Of a DNA stretch of 64,000 bases, positions 1-8,318 are shown in pieces (within the stretch, counting starts at the first letter, position 1; every line of letters begins with the position of its first letter). The notes beneath the pieces were generated by a model. The model had not been told where the DNA came from. It made no database searches and was given only the letters and a program-made list of their open reading frames with translations. The stretch is from Cognaticolwellia aestuarii (GTDB lineage Bacteria > Pseudomonadota > Gammaproteobacteria > Enterobacterales > Alteromonadaceae): contig NZ_MUZV01000003.1 of NCBI RefSeq assembly GCF_002000025.1, positions 186,001-250,000 on the forward strand, given 5' to 3'. The position numbers were made by a program, and so were the translations under genes.

Positions 1-1
1 T

Positions 2-637
2 GTAACCGCTATTATCATGACCTTCGTGATGATGCTGGTATTAAATGCTCGAGCAAATTTTACCGAAGTCACCATAGCATTAGTTGGCATGCTAGGTGTT
101 ATTTATGGTTTAAGGGAAATTTTCAAGGAAGACATTACCCGTGTTATTTGGCGCAGTATTCAAAAAGGCCTACCTAAATGGAAAAATATCTATAGTAATA
201 GTGTCAACAAAAGTCGCGTTGCGAGTCAAACCATCTGGCTTGAATACATTCGTAACAAAGATTTACCTAAACAAGTTGATAAGCTATTTCAAACACGACG
301 ACAACAAAATAAACAAGCAGCGCAACTGCTGCACTTTCGCAGCGATACTAAAGTTAATGTAAAGAGCTTTTTACCTGGCTACGATGAAATTCAACAACGT
401 ATATACTTTAATTTAACGCCCTTTATTCGTTTTTTAAAAAAAGGAGAAGGTCGGTTATATTCATTAGATGGTAGTAAGATAACCAAGCAAGCTGTTGAGC
501 GCCGTTATCAAATAAATGTTGTTTTAATGCAAACAGATAAACAGTATCAACAAGAAATACAGCGTTTTAAAATCACTTTAAACCGCTCCAATATTATCAA
601 TATTGAAGCGATGAAAACTGATAATGAAGCGCTCTAA
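2..637 (+). CDS. C-terminal part of a membrane-anchored protein, 5' end outside window
   Basis: The frame is open to the left edge of the window, so the ATG at 17 need not be the start and the gene is probably truncated by the window boundary. The visible part begins with a hydrophobic stretch (two short membrane-like segments, residues about 1-15 and 20-33 from the first Met), followed by a basic soluble region rich in Lys, Arg and Gln. No catalytic motif or family was recognised. A conserved-looking hydrophobic/charged alternation near the end (YQINVVLMQTD, FKITLNRS) suggests a beta-rich C-terminal domain. The function is unknown; the call as a real gene rests on length and codon use. Confidence 0.7.
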   Translation, partial: VTAIIMTFVMMLVLNARANFTEVTIALVGMLGVIYGLREIFKEDITRVIWRSIQKGLPKWKNIYSNSVNKSRVASQTIWLEYIRNKDLPKQVDKLFQTRRQQNKQAAQLLHFRSDTKVNVKSFLPGYDEIQQRIYFNLTPFIRFLKKGEGRLYSLDGSKITKQAVERRYQINVVLMQTDKQYQQEIQRFKITLNRSNIINIEAMKTDNEAL

Positions 638-669
638 TTAACTATGTCTGTGCGGTTATATAAGCCGCA

Positions 670-1560
670 CTATTGACTATGTTGCCATAACCATCTGGTC
701 AATTGTGGGAAATGGTCATCAACACTTTTAGCATGAGTTAAAATATCAATATGATCATAATCGACAAGATTTCCAGCTTGCTTCGATAACACGGATAATT
801 TTGCCTCAGTATTACCACACTCATTAATAAACAACTTAACATCTTGTTGATGCCCTAATGCATGGTCATTAATACCAGTAAAGTGCCAAGTAGGTGGCCA
901 AGAAATCTGTTGTGCTGCATTAAAATAATCAAAACTGTCGTGTAGATCACACCATGTGCTCGACTTGACCCAGACATTACTTTCTTTCAATGACTGTTTC
1001 GTTTCGCTATCTGAGCCAAAACGAAACTTTTTGGCATCAAAATAGCCTAATTTTTTTGCCAGTATAGGTGCAACGTAACGCCACATAAACCCGAGCTTAA
1101 AGTAGGCTTCGAAGGTTTTCGCGGTGACAACTCGCTTAGTACCAAAGCAAGTTTTACTGAGCACCTGCTCAAGCCATTGCGGGTAACGTGATAAAAAACT
1201 AGTTAATAGTACACCACCCCATGAGTGAGCAATAAGGTGAAGTTTTTGTTGATTTAATTGTTGAATTTTTTCCAAAAACAACGGAATGTCTCGAGTTATT
1301 GCTTCAAATTGTCCAAAGGTCGAATTACCATCAATTGCGGGTCTGCTTTTACCTCTGCCCCGTAGATCCGCCACATAGACATCAAACCCCTGTTCGGCAA
1401 GATAACAGGCTAAACCTTTGCCTTTTTCAGTGTAAAAAATAAGTCCATTTTCAATTAAACCATGCAACATAAAAATAGGCACACCGCCGGGCTTTGTCCA
1501 AATATGCCTTAAATGGAGTTCATGCCCACCATCAGCAATAAAAATTGATTCTTGTTGCAT
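670..1560 (-). CDS. alpha/beta hydrolase (lysophospholipase/lipase-like)
   Basis: This 296-residue cytosolic protein has an alpha/beta-hydrolase fold. The N-terminal part carries the oxyanion-hole HG motif ([10 protein letters not shown]) and the [12 protein letters not shown] strand-loop typical of the family. The nucleophile elbow reads AHSWGG, giving the serine in an S-x-G-G context. A C-terminal DYDHIDIL segment supplies a plausible catalytic histidine. Members cleave ester bonds of lipids or small esters; the substrate cannot be told from sequence. The ATG at 1560 has a GGAATAAG-like ribosome site. The gene converges with the truncated gene on its left and diverges from the small frame at 1666. 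Confidence 0.85.
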   Translation of the reverse strand: MQQESIFIADGGHELHLRHIWTKPGGVPIFMLHGLIENGLIFYTEKGKGLACYLAEQGFDVYVADLRGRGKSRPAIDGNSTFGQFEAITRDIPLFLEKIQQLNQQKLHLIAHSWGGVLLTSFLSRYPQWLEQVLSKTCFGTKRVVTAKTFEAYFKLGFMWRYVAPILAKKLGYFDAKKFRFGSDSETKQSLKESNVWVKSSTWCDLHDSFDYFNAAQQISWPPTWHFTGINDHALGHQQDVKLFINECGNTEAKLSVLSKQAGNLVDYDHIDILTHAKSVDDHFPQLTRWLWQHSQ

Positions 1561-1665
1561 TAATACTTATTCCAAACTATTGATTAGATTTATAAATTCA
1601 CATTATTTAAAGAGTGACCTAATACAGGTCGTACCAGAGTACTTATTTTTATTCAAAAGGACAAG

Positions 1666-1857
1666 GTGAAAAATACCGACCATTTAAATAACTATCAAAC
1701 CTATGATTTTATCACGATAAATCAAGCACTGAACTCAATGCACGGCGCAATGACGACAGTAAAGTTAGCGCTTATCTTTATTGAAGCGACGAAAACGCCT
1801 ACGATATTAGTTTATTTCTTATTTTTAGCGAGCTTAGTCCTAAAATTCCCCGCTTAA
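1666..1857 (+). CDS. possible small protein, GTG start, C-terminal membrane segment
   Basis: This 63-residue frame starts with GTG, 6 bases after an AAAGGACA ribosome-site-like stretch at about 1655. The C-terminal 20 residues (TILVYFLFLASLVLKFPA) are hydrophobic and could form one membrane helix. No family was recognised. Its stop codon lies in the loop of a CCCCG/CGGGG hairpin. It could be a small membrane protein, a leader peptide for the overlapping hairpins, or a chance frame. Support is limited to the ribosome site and the helix. Confidence 0.35.
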   Translation: MKNTDHLNNYQTYDFITINQALNSMHGAMTTVKLALIFIEATKTPTILVYFLFLASLVLKFPA

Positions 1858-1885
1858 CGGGGCGATCTTTCGCCCTTCTGTTTTT
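1848..1885 (+). terminator. two overlapping hairpins, the second terminator-like
   Basis: A first hairpin, CCCCG-CTTAA-CGGGG (1848-1862), shares its right arm with a second one, GGGCGA-TCTT-TCGCCC (1860-1875), which is followed by TTCTGTTTTT. The two cannot form fully at once. This resembles a simple terminator with an alternative structure over the end of the 63-residue frame. No regulatory ligand is evident. Confidence 0.45.
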
Positions 1886-2130
1886 ACCGTTATTCACCAC
1901 GATATCTCGTCATAATGTTGTTATTTAATTGCAGCCATTATCTCAACGACAGTGAACGTAGATTTATCAATCTGGGCTTAACAATTAGCCATGTGGTTGA
2001 CATTGCCTGATGTGCACAACGGTTAGTAGCAAAATAATGTCGGTTAAATGTTCAATAAATCAACGGCTAGCTCCATTAATTATCCAGCGGTATTAATAAA
2101 TTAGCTTGATGATTTAGCCCATACCGTAGT

Positions 2131-2284
2131 TAAGGAGGTGAATTGTTTGCTTTGTTGCTATGATTTTTAGTTTTGAAAAACGTGTTATTGATCTGTTATT
2201 TATTATTAGGTGAAAAAATGTCTAAAACTGAAAAAAGAATCAAGTAAAGTAGCAGTTGTAAAACCGAGTAAAAGAAAAGGCTAA
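2131..2284 (+). other. chain of tiny reading frames behind a perfect Shine-Dalgarno sequence
   Basis: TAAGGAGGTGA at 2131-2141 is a complete complement of the 16S rRNA 3' end. It is followed by a 6-codon TTG frame (2143-2163), an ATGA-overlapping 17-codon frame from ATG 2160 to TGA 2213, and then ATG 2218 behind AGGTG. The last frame reads MSKTEKRIK and stops. One base fewer in its A-run (2231-2236) would give a 21-residue basic peptide ending VVKPSKRKG just before the terminator. TTGAAA (2173-2178), 17 bases and TTATTT form a possible promoter for the last part. This may be a micropeptide operon, a short RNA, or a gene broken by one indel. Confidence 0.4.
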
Positions 2285-2292
2285 GCTTGTCT

Positions 2293-2320
2293 GGGCGCCA
2301 ATAACGTTGGCGCCCTTTTT
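2293..2320 (+). terminator. strong rho-independent terminator
   Basis: GGGCGCCAA at 2293-2301 pairs with TTGGCGCCC at 2307-2315, a 9-bp GC-rich perfect stem with a 5-base loop, directly followed by TTTTT. It ends transcription of the tiny-frame region and isolates it from the 404-residue gene downstream. Confidence 0.9.
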
Positions 2321-2510
2321 CATGCCATATCAGCAAAAAAACACTGATAATATTGTTAAACACGCTCTGGCTAACGCAAAAATATCACTAGCACACAACA
2401 ATAGTTTAACTGTTGAATATGCCAACAGAAATTGTTGCTTAAGCCACCAGTTTAGACTTTATCTGCTTAATTAGGCTTTATCGCTTGCGTTAGACGATTT
2501 TACACGTATC

Positions 2511-3725
2511 ATGCCGCCCTATTTTTATATTTTTACCGTCGGAAATCCTTGTTTCATGAGAAAATTGCTTACCTCTCCTAACGCCATGTCGCTTAGTGCT
2601 ACCGAACAAACTATTTACCAGAGTGCTTTATCGTTTGTTGCTGACCTTAGTCTTAATTTAATGGCTGTAAAAGTTGAAAATCATCCTGATAATTTTCTTA
2701 ACTGGTGCGGTGAGTTACATCGAATTTGTTTACACGACGTTAATCGCGATTTATTAGAGCCCAGCCAAGAGAAGCCGTTAAAGAAACTACAAGAAACATT
2801 ATCTACCGGTGTTAGTGCCTGCCAGTTAAAGCTTGCTCGTGTTATTCCTTGGCCTATATTTGTTGGTTTTGTCCAAGAAGCATCAAGCTTACAAGCATTA
2901 CCTGAAAGGCTGAAAATGTTAGATTATATTGCGAATATACGCAGCAATAACCTAGCAGACATGATTGAAGAAGACAGATTAGCTTTTGCTGGTAAACATA
3001 CATCGCAGCATGACATTAGTGTTTATGACTTTGATGTTGAGTGGTTTGCCGGTACACGCGGCGCGAAAACATTTCATCAATTATTAAAATCTCACCCTGA
3101 AGCTTTTGATAGCGCGCTGGCTAATATCCCGCTCAGCGGCGATGTTGATTTAGCTGATTATGAAAACTTTGTACAAGCTTATAAAGCTATTTTCAGCACA
3201 CACACCGATGGCGAAAAAGCGCCATTAAGTGCTGCAACGCGTTTATTAGCATTGCGCAGACCTGACCAATTTGTCGCTTTAACCAGTGGTAAATTAGACA
3301 CACTTTCACAAGGCTTAGGGCTGGTAAAATTAAATAACCAGAGCTTTGATGATTACTGGCACGAGATGATAGTTTGTATTAGAAGCACACAATGGTGGCG
3401 TAGCGACATGCCCACTGACGAAAATGAATTACAGCTTTGGCAAAACCGTGCCATTTTAATTGATTTATTTTTGTTTGCTGACAATAGTTTAGCTGAAAAT
3501 TCAAACTATATTCGCATGCGAGATAAGCCTAAAAAAGTAAAAATAGGTGTTGCTAAAGCAATGAAGCGAAGTCAAGAGTCAGCCGAAGCAATTGTTGATA
3601 AGGCCTTTGCTGCTGAAGACCTTCCTGAATTTATTATTAATATGCGCAGCACGATAGTAAACAGTGTCAAAGACGGTAAAACGGTTGATCAAGCCATCAC
3701 ATTGATGCGCAATATTTTTGGTTAA
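2511..3725 (+). CDS. conserved-looking protein of unknown function, about 380-404 residues
   Basis: This soluble, mostly alpha-helical protein has no signal peptide and no motif that I can tie to a known enzyme. Visible features are a Trp-rich stretch (STQWWRSDMPTDE, about residue 300) and a Lys-rich linker (DKPKKVKIGVAKAMKRS, about 343). The start is uncertain. ATG 2511 has no ribosome site. ATG 2556 (MRKLLTSP) has GGAA 11 bases upstream and looks better, and ATG 2586 (MSLSATEQ) is also possible. The gene stands alone between a terminator upstream and one downstream, so it is probably monocistronic. Confidence 0.75.
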   Translation: MPPYFYIFTVGNPCFMRKLLTSPNAMSLSATEQTIYQSALSFVADLSLNLMAVKVENHPDNFLNWCGELHRICLHDVNRDLLEPSQEKPLKKLQETLSTGVSACQLKLARVIPWPIFVGFVQEASSLQALPERLKMLDYIANIRSNNLADMIEEDRLAFAGKHTSQHDISVYDFDVEWFAGTRGAKTFHQLLKSHPEAFDSALANIPLSGDVDLADYENFVQAYKAIFSTHTDGEKAPLSAATRLLALRRPDQFVALTSGKLDTLSQGLGLVKLNNQSFDDYWHEMIVCIRSTQWWRSDMPTDENELQLWQNRAILIDLFLFADNSLAENSNYIRMRDKPKKVKIGVAKAMKRSQESAEAIVDKAFAAEDLPEFIINMRSTIVNSVKDGKTVDQAITLMRNIFG

Positions 3726-3803
3726 GAACAAGACTAGCAGTAAATTTGCTTATTAACCGCTGACGATTATCACCTGCAGATAATGAGCGTCAGTAAACAC
3801 AAT

Positions 3804-3831
3804 TAAGCTCAACTTTTGTTGAGCTTTTTTA
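3804..3831 (+). terminator. rho-independent terminator
   Basis: AAGCTCAAC-TTTT-GTTGAGCTTTTTT forms a 9-bp stem with a U tract, 80 bases after the 404-residue gene. Confidence 0.85.
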
Positions 3832-3921
3832 TCATACCTGCCTACCGAACTGCTAACTCGCTATGCCTTGTTATTTCCTTGTTATCGCCTTGTTCTATCG
3901 AAAAACATTATTTTTTTCTGT

Positions 3922-4200
3922 TTAACGCTTTTCTGTCATATTTTTTTCTATTTCGTTTTCTATTGCATTGTTTTGCTGATTAGCTTGCTCTCGTTTCATT
4001 AACAAAAACGTTAAGTACATTTTTGTTGGCAATGAAAAGATCAAACCAAAAGCAATGCAGCTGGCAGAAATAATAATACCACTAACGCCCATAGTAGCAG
4101 GAAGATCTGCATATGAAAGTAAATAATGGCCAAGTATCAGTAAGGATATTCCCAGCACAATAAATACTTTCATTAAACGTATTTGTATTAGTTCAGACAT
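3922..4200 (-). CDS. small inner-membrane protein with two helices
   Basis: The 92-residue product has two hydrophobic segments, about residues 9-31 (VFIVLGISLLILGHYLLSYA) and 36-68 (around GVSGIIISASCIAFGLIFSLP). They are followed by a charged, Asn/Glu/Lys-rich tail. No family was recognised. The ATG at 4200 follows an AGAGAA-type ribosome site. It lies 64 bases downstream of the MipA/OmpV gene on the same strand, so the two may share a transcript. The role is unknown. Confidence 0.65.
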   Translation of the reverse strand: MSELIQIRLMKVFIVLGISLLILGHYLLSYADLPATMGVSGIIISASCIAFGLIFSLPTKMYLTFLLMKREQANQQNNAIENEIEKNMTEKR

Positions 4201-4264
4201 ACAGTTCTCTGTAATTACATGCTTATCAATTCAAGCAATTACTCGCTTTATAATATTAAATAAA

Positions 4265-5173
4265 TTAGTTAGTTTGAAATAGCGTCCACTTAAGTCCAAC
4301 ACCAACATCATAGTTAAAGTCTTTCTTGAATAGGGGGCTATCTTCATTGCTGGCGCCGGTATAAAAACCTAGCTTAGTACTGATAAACACTGAAACATCT
4401 TGACGTACAACAAAACGATTAACCAGTGTGATTTCAGAGCCTAAATAACCACCACCGGCATGATAAGCTGAGCGTTCATTGGTAATAAATTCGTTATCTA
4501 CTTGATAGAAATATTGATGTGTTTTCTTGGTGGCAAACAACGGTGAAAAAGTTAATTTAAAGCGATCATTTTCACTCAATAGCCCTTTTCCTTGGTATGC
4601 TATTTCAGGTTGAAATATGTAGCCCCGATCATCAATTTTAGAAAAGTCAGTAGAAAACACTTTTCTAAACTGCAGGTTAAACCAAGTTTCGCTCTGCTCA
4701 CTGTCATCAAGTAGAAAGCTCACTTGTGGGCCAACTTCGAATATAAAGTCTAAATCTGGCATACCTTCTCGAGCAGATGAGTCATCTGAATTCGCGTTAA
4801 AAGCGGCTCCAAGCGATAAATCAACTTTAAAACGAGGCTTATCAATAGCCATCGCTTTAATCACTCCACCCTCACCTACACGAAGACGCTCACCTCGATA
4901 TATAACAAAAGGAACGGGTAACAGTTTGCCTTGTGTTTGCGCTGACGCTGGATATAAAGAACTATGAAAGGCGGCAACTAAAATGCCAGCTTCCCATTTA
5001 GGCTTAGTAGTATCAGGCTGAGTAGTATCAGGCTGAGTAGTATCAGGCTTAATAGTATCAGGCTTAGGTTTTACAGCATTAACGGAAGATTGCGCTAACA
5101 TCGGAAGTAGCAAGCTAAACATAGCAACTACACGGCAACACTTAGCAAATACATTATCAGTGATCTTTTTCAT
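4265..5173 (-). CDS. MipA/OmpV family outer-membrane protein
   Basis: This 302-residue outer-membrane beta-barrel starts with a signal peptide (residues 1-31, ending near AQSSVNA). A short linker of five-residue Pro-Asp-Thr-Thr-x repeats follows (about residues 36-58). The body matches the MipA/OmpV family: an EAGILVAAFHSSLYPAS first strand, VPFVIYRGERLRVGEGG, LSLGAAFNANSDDS, and a final GVGLKWTLFQ strand ending in an aromatic/polar residue set. In E. coli, MipA links murein synthase PBP1B with MltA, while OmpV-type members act as porin-like proteins. Which applies here cannot be decided. The repeat linker is an addition I do not associate with the usual family member. Confidence 0.88.
   Translation of the reverse strand: MKKITDNVFAKCCRVVAMFSLLLPMLAQSSVNAVKPKPDTIKPDTTQPDTTQPDTTKPKWEAGILVAAFHSSLYPASAQTQGKLLPVPFVIYRGERLRVGEGGVIKAMAIDKPRFKVDLSLGAAFNANSDDSSAREGMPDLDFIFEVGPQVSFLLDDSEQSETWFNLQFRKVFSTDFSKIDDRGYIFQPEIAYQGKGLLSENDRFKLTFSPLFATKKTHQYFYQVDNEFITNERSAYHAGGGYLGSEITLVNRFVVRQDVSVFISTKLGFYTGASNEDSPLFKKDFNYDVGVGLKWTLFQTN
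5003..5067 (-). repeat. 15-bp in-frame tandem repeat
   Basis: About four copies of a 15-bp unit (plus strand GGCTGAGTAGTATCA and close variants) encode the PDTTQ/PDTTK repeats just after the signal peptide of the MipA/OmpV protein. Copies differ at one or two bases. Because the unit is a multiple of three, copy-number change would alter linker length without breaking the frame. Confidence 0.85.
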
Positions 5174-5467
5174 TTATTATGGCTTCTTCTGTTAAGGTAA
5201 TTGTACCCATGATACCTAGAGCTCAATTTTGTATTTTGAGATATCGTGGCTATATGCACATTAAATAATACTGATTAATCTATAAATGTCATTATTTTAG
5301 CCTTTTTAGCCGGTTATTTAATCTAAACACCTATAAGGTTTGACTATGATCAAAAAATAACTTATTCAATAGAGCATACTCATTAAAAGATATAAAAACG
5401 CGATTTCACCGATAACCGTTGATATTAGTTAAAACACCTGATGACACCTAAACATTTGAGAGAAATT

Positions 5468-7303
5468 ATGCCATTGAAAAAAAAGCAAAAGTCTTCTATC
5501 GATTGGTCTCAATACCTTAAATCTGGGAATCGAATTTTTATTGGTTCAAATGCAGCAGTACCCAATGCATTAATTGATGATTTAATTGCTAATAGTGCTG
5601 GTTTGCATGATATTGAAGCGGTACATATTCTGACCCTCTCTGAGAATGTTTGGGCAGAAGAACAGCATAGCGATTTATTTAAAGTTAATGCTTTCTTTAT
5701 TGGTGGCGAAAAAATTCGTCGTGCGATCAATGAAGGCAGAGCAGATTACACACCGTCATTTTTATCTGAAATTCCCAAATTATTTAATGAAAACATTCTT
5801 CCTTTAGATGTTGCGCTGATCATGGTTAGTCCACCGGATGAGTATGGCTATTGCTCGTTGGGAGTTAGTGTTGATATTGTTTCTGCAGCCATCAAAAAAG
5901 CAAAGTATGTTATCGCACAAATTAACCCTAAAATGCCACGAACAAACGGTCATAGTTTTGTGCACTTAAATCAAATTCATGCTCACATGACAGTGAAACA
6001 ATATTTACCTGAAATGCCAGAGCCTGAAGTTGATCAAGTGACTGAGCAAATAGGTCAATATGTCGCCATGTTGGTGGAAGACGGCGCAACTATTCAAATT
6101 GGTATGGGTAATATTCCATCAGCCGTATTACGTTATTTAGCTAATCACAAAGACTTAGGCGTACACAGTGAAATGCTCTCCGATGGTGTTATTGATTTAA
6201 TGCTTTCAGGTGCCATTAATAACCGTAAAAAAACCTTTCATAAAGGTAAAACCGTGGTCAGCTTTTGTGTTGGTACACGGCGCTTATATAAATTTGTTGA
6301 TGGCAATCCACATGTTGAATTTTACCCTAGCGAACATGTTAATTCGCCCGTAAACATAGCGCGTAACGACAAAATGGTATCGATTAACAGCGCCATTGAA
6401 GTTGATTTAACCGGTCAAGTTGTTGCAGATTCGATTGGTTATCATTTTTATAGTGGTATTGGTGGTCAAGTAGACTTTATTCGTGGCGCCTCATTAAGCA
6501 AGGGCGGTAAACCAATTATTGCTTTACCGTCAACCACTAAAGATGGAAAAATTTCTCGTATCGTCGCCCATATAACCGAAGGTGGTGGTGTAGTAACTTC
6601 TCGAGGCCACGTCTCTTATGTAGTAACTGAATACGGCATAGCCTCATTACAGGGCAAAAGTATACGTGAACGCACCTTAGAGCTGATCCGCATTGCTCAT
6701 CCGAAATTTCGCGATCAACTGCTTAAAGATGTTCGTAAACATTACTGGGTACCTGAGTACCAAGAAAACACCCCAACATCGGTACCTGAGCTAGGTAAAG
6801 TAGAAATGAAGCGCTTTACTTTTGCGGATTTAGAATACTTTTTACGACCATTGTCACCTGCTGATGAACGCAAACTACAAGAGTTTTTCTATTCACACAA
6901 TAAAGAAACCTTAATGATGCGATACAATCATCATGCGACTCAAATGACTCGGGAAAAGTCTTGTAACTTAGTCAGTGTCAATCAGCATGTCGACTTAGCA
7001 TTATGCTTAACCGAACGTGATCATCTAGGAGAATCGATTCAAGCCGTTGCTCGATATTACTACCTTGAAGCGACAAATAGTGCTGAGGTTGCTTTTGTTA
7101 TTAAAGAAAGTAAGCGTGGTAAAGGTATGGCAAAAGCCCTACTGTCTGAATTAATTGCTATTGCAAGAGTTCGCGGCTTAGAGCAATTAGTTGCCTGTGT
7201 TCGTCGTGATAATGCTCCTATGCTTAAAGTATTTGAAAATGCGGGCTTTTTAAGAAAACCATCTGATGACTACGACGAGGTTAGTTTGGCTTTTACGCTT
7301 TAA
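5468..7303 (+). CDS. acetyl-CoA hydrolase/transferase fused to a GNAT acetyltransferase
   Basis: This cytosolic fusion is about 611 residues from ATG 5468, which has GAGAGAAA upstream; an in-frame ATG at 5441 lacks a ribosome site. The N-terminal ~430 residues are an acyl-CoA hydrolase/CoA-transferase (GSNAAVPNALIDDL, VSPPDEYGYCSLGVS, IQIGMGNIPSAVL, SGIGGQVDFIRGASLSKGG, VTEYGIASLQGKS). The GGQVDF region is typical of the acetyl-CoA hydrolase family. The C-terminal ~150 residues form a GNAT domain with the acetyl-CoA-binding loop ESKRGKGMAKALL and NAPMLKVFENAGF. The likely chemistry is transfer or hydrolysis of acyl-CoA thioesters, with N-acylation by the GNAT part. It precedes a deacetylase-family gene by 73 bases on the same strand. 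Confidence 0.88.
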   Translation: MPLKKKQKSSIDWSQYLKSGNRIFIGSNAAVPNALIDDLIANSAGLHDIEAVHILTLSENVWAEEQHSDLFKVNAFFIGGEKIRRAINEGRADYTPSFLSEIPKLFNENILPLDVALIMVSPPDEYGYCSLGVSVDIVSAAIKKAKYVIAQINPKMPRTNGHSFVHLNQIHAHMTVKQYLPEMPEPEVDQVTEQIGQYVAMLVEDGATIQIGMGNIPSAVLRYLANHKDLGVHSEMLSDGVIDLMLSGAINNRKKTFHKGKTVVSFCVGTRRLYKFVDGNPHVEFYPSEHVNSPVNIARNDKMVSINSAIEVDLTGQVVADSIGYHFYSGIGGQVDFIRGASLSKGGKPIIALPSTTKDGKISRIVAHITEGGGVVTSRGHVSYVVTEYGIASLQGKSIRERTLELIRIAHPKFRDQLLKDVRKHYWVPEYQENTPTSVPELGKVEMKRFTFADLEYFLRPLSPADERKLQEFFYSHNKETLMMRYNHHATQMTREKSCNLVSVNQHVDLALCLTERDHLGESIQAVARYYYLEATNSAEVAFVIKESKRGKGMAKALLSELIAIARVRGLEQLVACVRRDNAPMLKVFENAGFLRKPSDDYDEVSLAFTL

Positions 7304-7376
7304 TCTTGCTATCAAAAAACAATTTTAAACACTAAGTGAGCTACTACTTAGTCTGTAATCTATAAAGGAATTTATT

Positions 7377-8300
7377 ATGACCGTTGGCGTTATTAGTCAC
7401 CACCAATGCCTAACTCACGATATGGGCGAATATCATCCTGAAGCGCCTGAACGTATGGCTGCGATTCAAGATCAACTTATTCGTAGTGGTTTAGACTATG
7501 TACTACGACAATTTAATGCCACACCAATAGATAAAGAGTTACTTTATTTAGCTCACGACCCTGACTATATCGAGTCTATCTATAGCAATGCTCCAAGCGA
7601 AGGCACCTATCGGGTTGACGATGATACTATCATGAACCCAAACACGCTTAATGCGGCATTACTCTCGGCTGGTGCCGCTAAAGATGCGGTAGACTTGGTC
7701 ATGTCACAGGAAATATCATCTGCTTTTTGCGCAACACGACCGCCGGGGCATCACGCGGAATATAGTAAAGGTATGGGCTTTTGTTTTTTTAATAATATTG
7801 CCATCGCTGCCGCCTACGCAAAAGAAAAGTATAAATTGAAACGGGTCGCCATCGTTGATTTCGATGTGCATCATGGTAATGGCACAGAAGATATTATTAA
7901 AAACAAAAAAGGCTATTTATTTTGTTCTACTTATCAATATCCCTTTTTTCCTTTTGAAATAAAAGAAAGCACCAAGGCGCCGATCATTAATACCCCATTA
8001 GATGCAACAACAAAAAGTGCTGATTTTCGTCAAGCAATTTTAGATACTTGGGTGCCAGCATTAAATAAATTCAAACCACAAATGATTTTTATTTCTGCCG
8101 GCTTCGATGCCCACGTTGAAGATGAAATGTCGCAGGTCAGTTTAGTTGATGAAGATTATCGCTGGGTTACCGATCAGCTAAAAGATATTGCAGATAAATA
8201 CGCACAAGGACGTATTGTTTCAGTGCTTGAAGGTGGCTATGCACTTAGTGCGCTTGGACGTAGTGCTGTTGCGCATATCAATGGTTTAATAGGTTATTAA
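7377..8300 (+). CDS. histone deacetylase family protein (zinc amidohydrolase)
   Basis: The 307-residue enzyme has the full class II-like bacterial HDAC signature: the RPPGHHAEYSKGMGFCFFNN His-His pair, the zinc-site DFDVHHGNGT (Asp and His), SAGFDAH (second zinc Asp) and the late LEGGYALSALG with the active-site Tyr. Family members hydrolyse acetylated lysines, acetylpolyamines or related amides. The start ATG follows AAAGGAAT, and the length is normal. It directly follows the acyl-CoA transferase/GNAT fusion, which suggests a paired acylation/deacylation role, but the substrate is unknown. Confidence 0.93.
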   Translation: MTVGVISHHQCLTHDMGEYHPEAPERMAAIQDQLIRSGLDYVLRQFNATPIDKELLYLAHDPDYIESIYSNAPSEGTYRVDDDTIMNPNTLNAALLSAGAAKDAVDLVMSQEISSAFCATRPPGHHAEYSKGMGFCFFNNIAIAAAYAKEKYKLKRVAIVDFDVHHGNGTEDIIKNKKGYLFCSTYQYPFFPFEIKESTKAPIINTPLDATTKSADFRQAILDTWVPALNKFKPQMIFISAGFDAHVEDEMSQVSLVDEDYRWVTDQLKDIADKYAQGRIVSVLEGGYALSALGRSAVAHINGLIGY

Positions 8301-8318
8301 CCCGGCTAGGTAGCAGGG

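Noticed and set aside
2231-2236. Programmed -1 frameshift at the A6G run in the tiny-frame region
   Set aside because: The frame that gives the longer basic peptide needs a +1 shift, not -1, so the A AAA AAG slippery-site model does not apply. A one-base indel is simpler.
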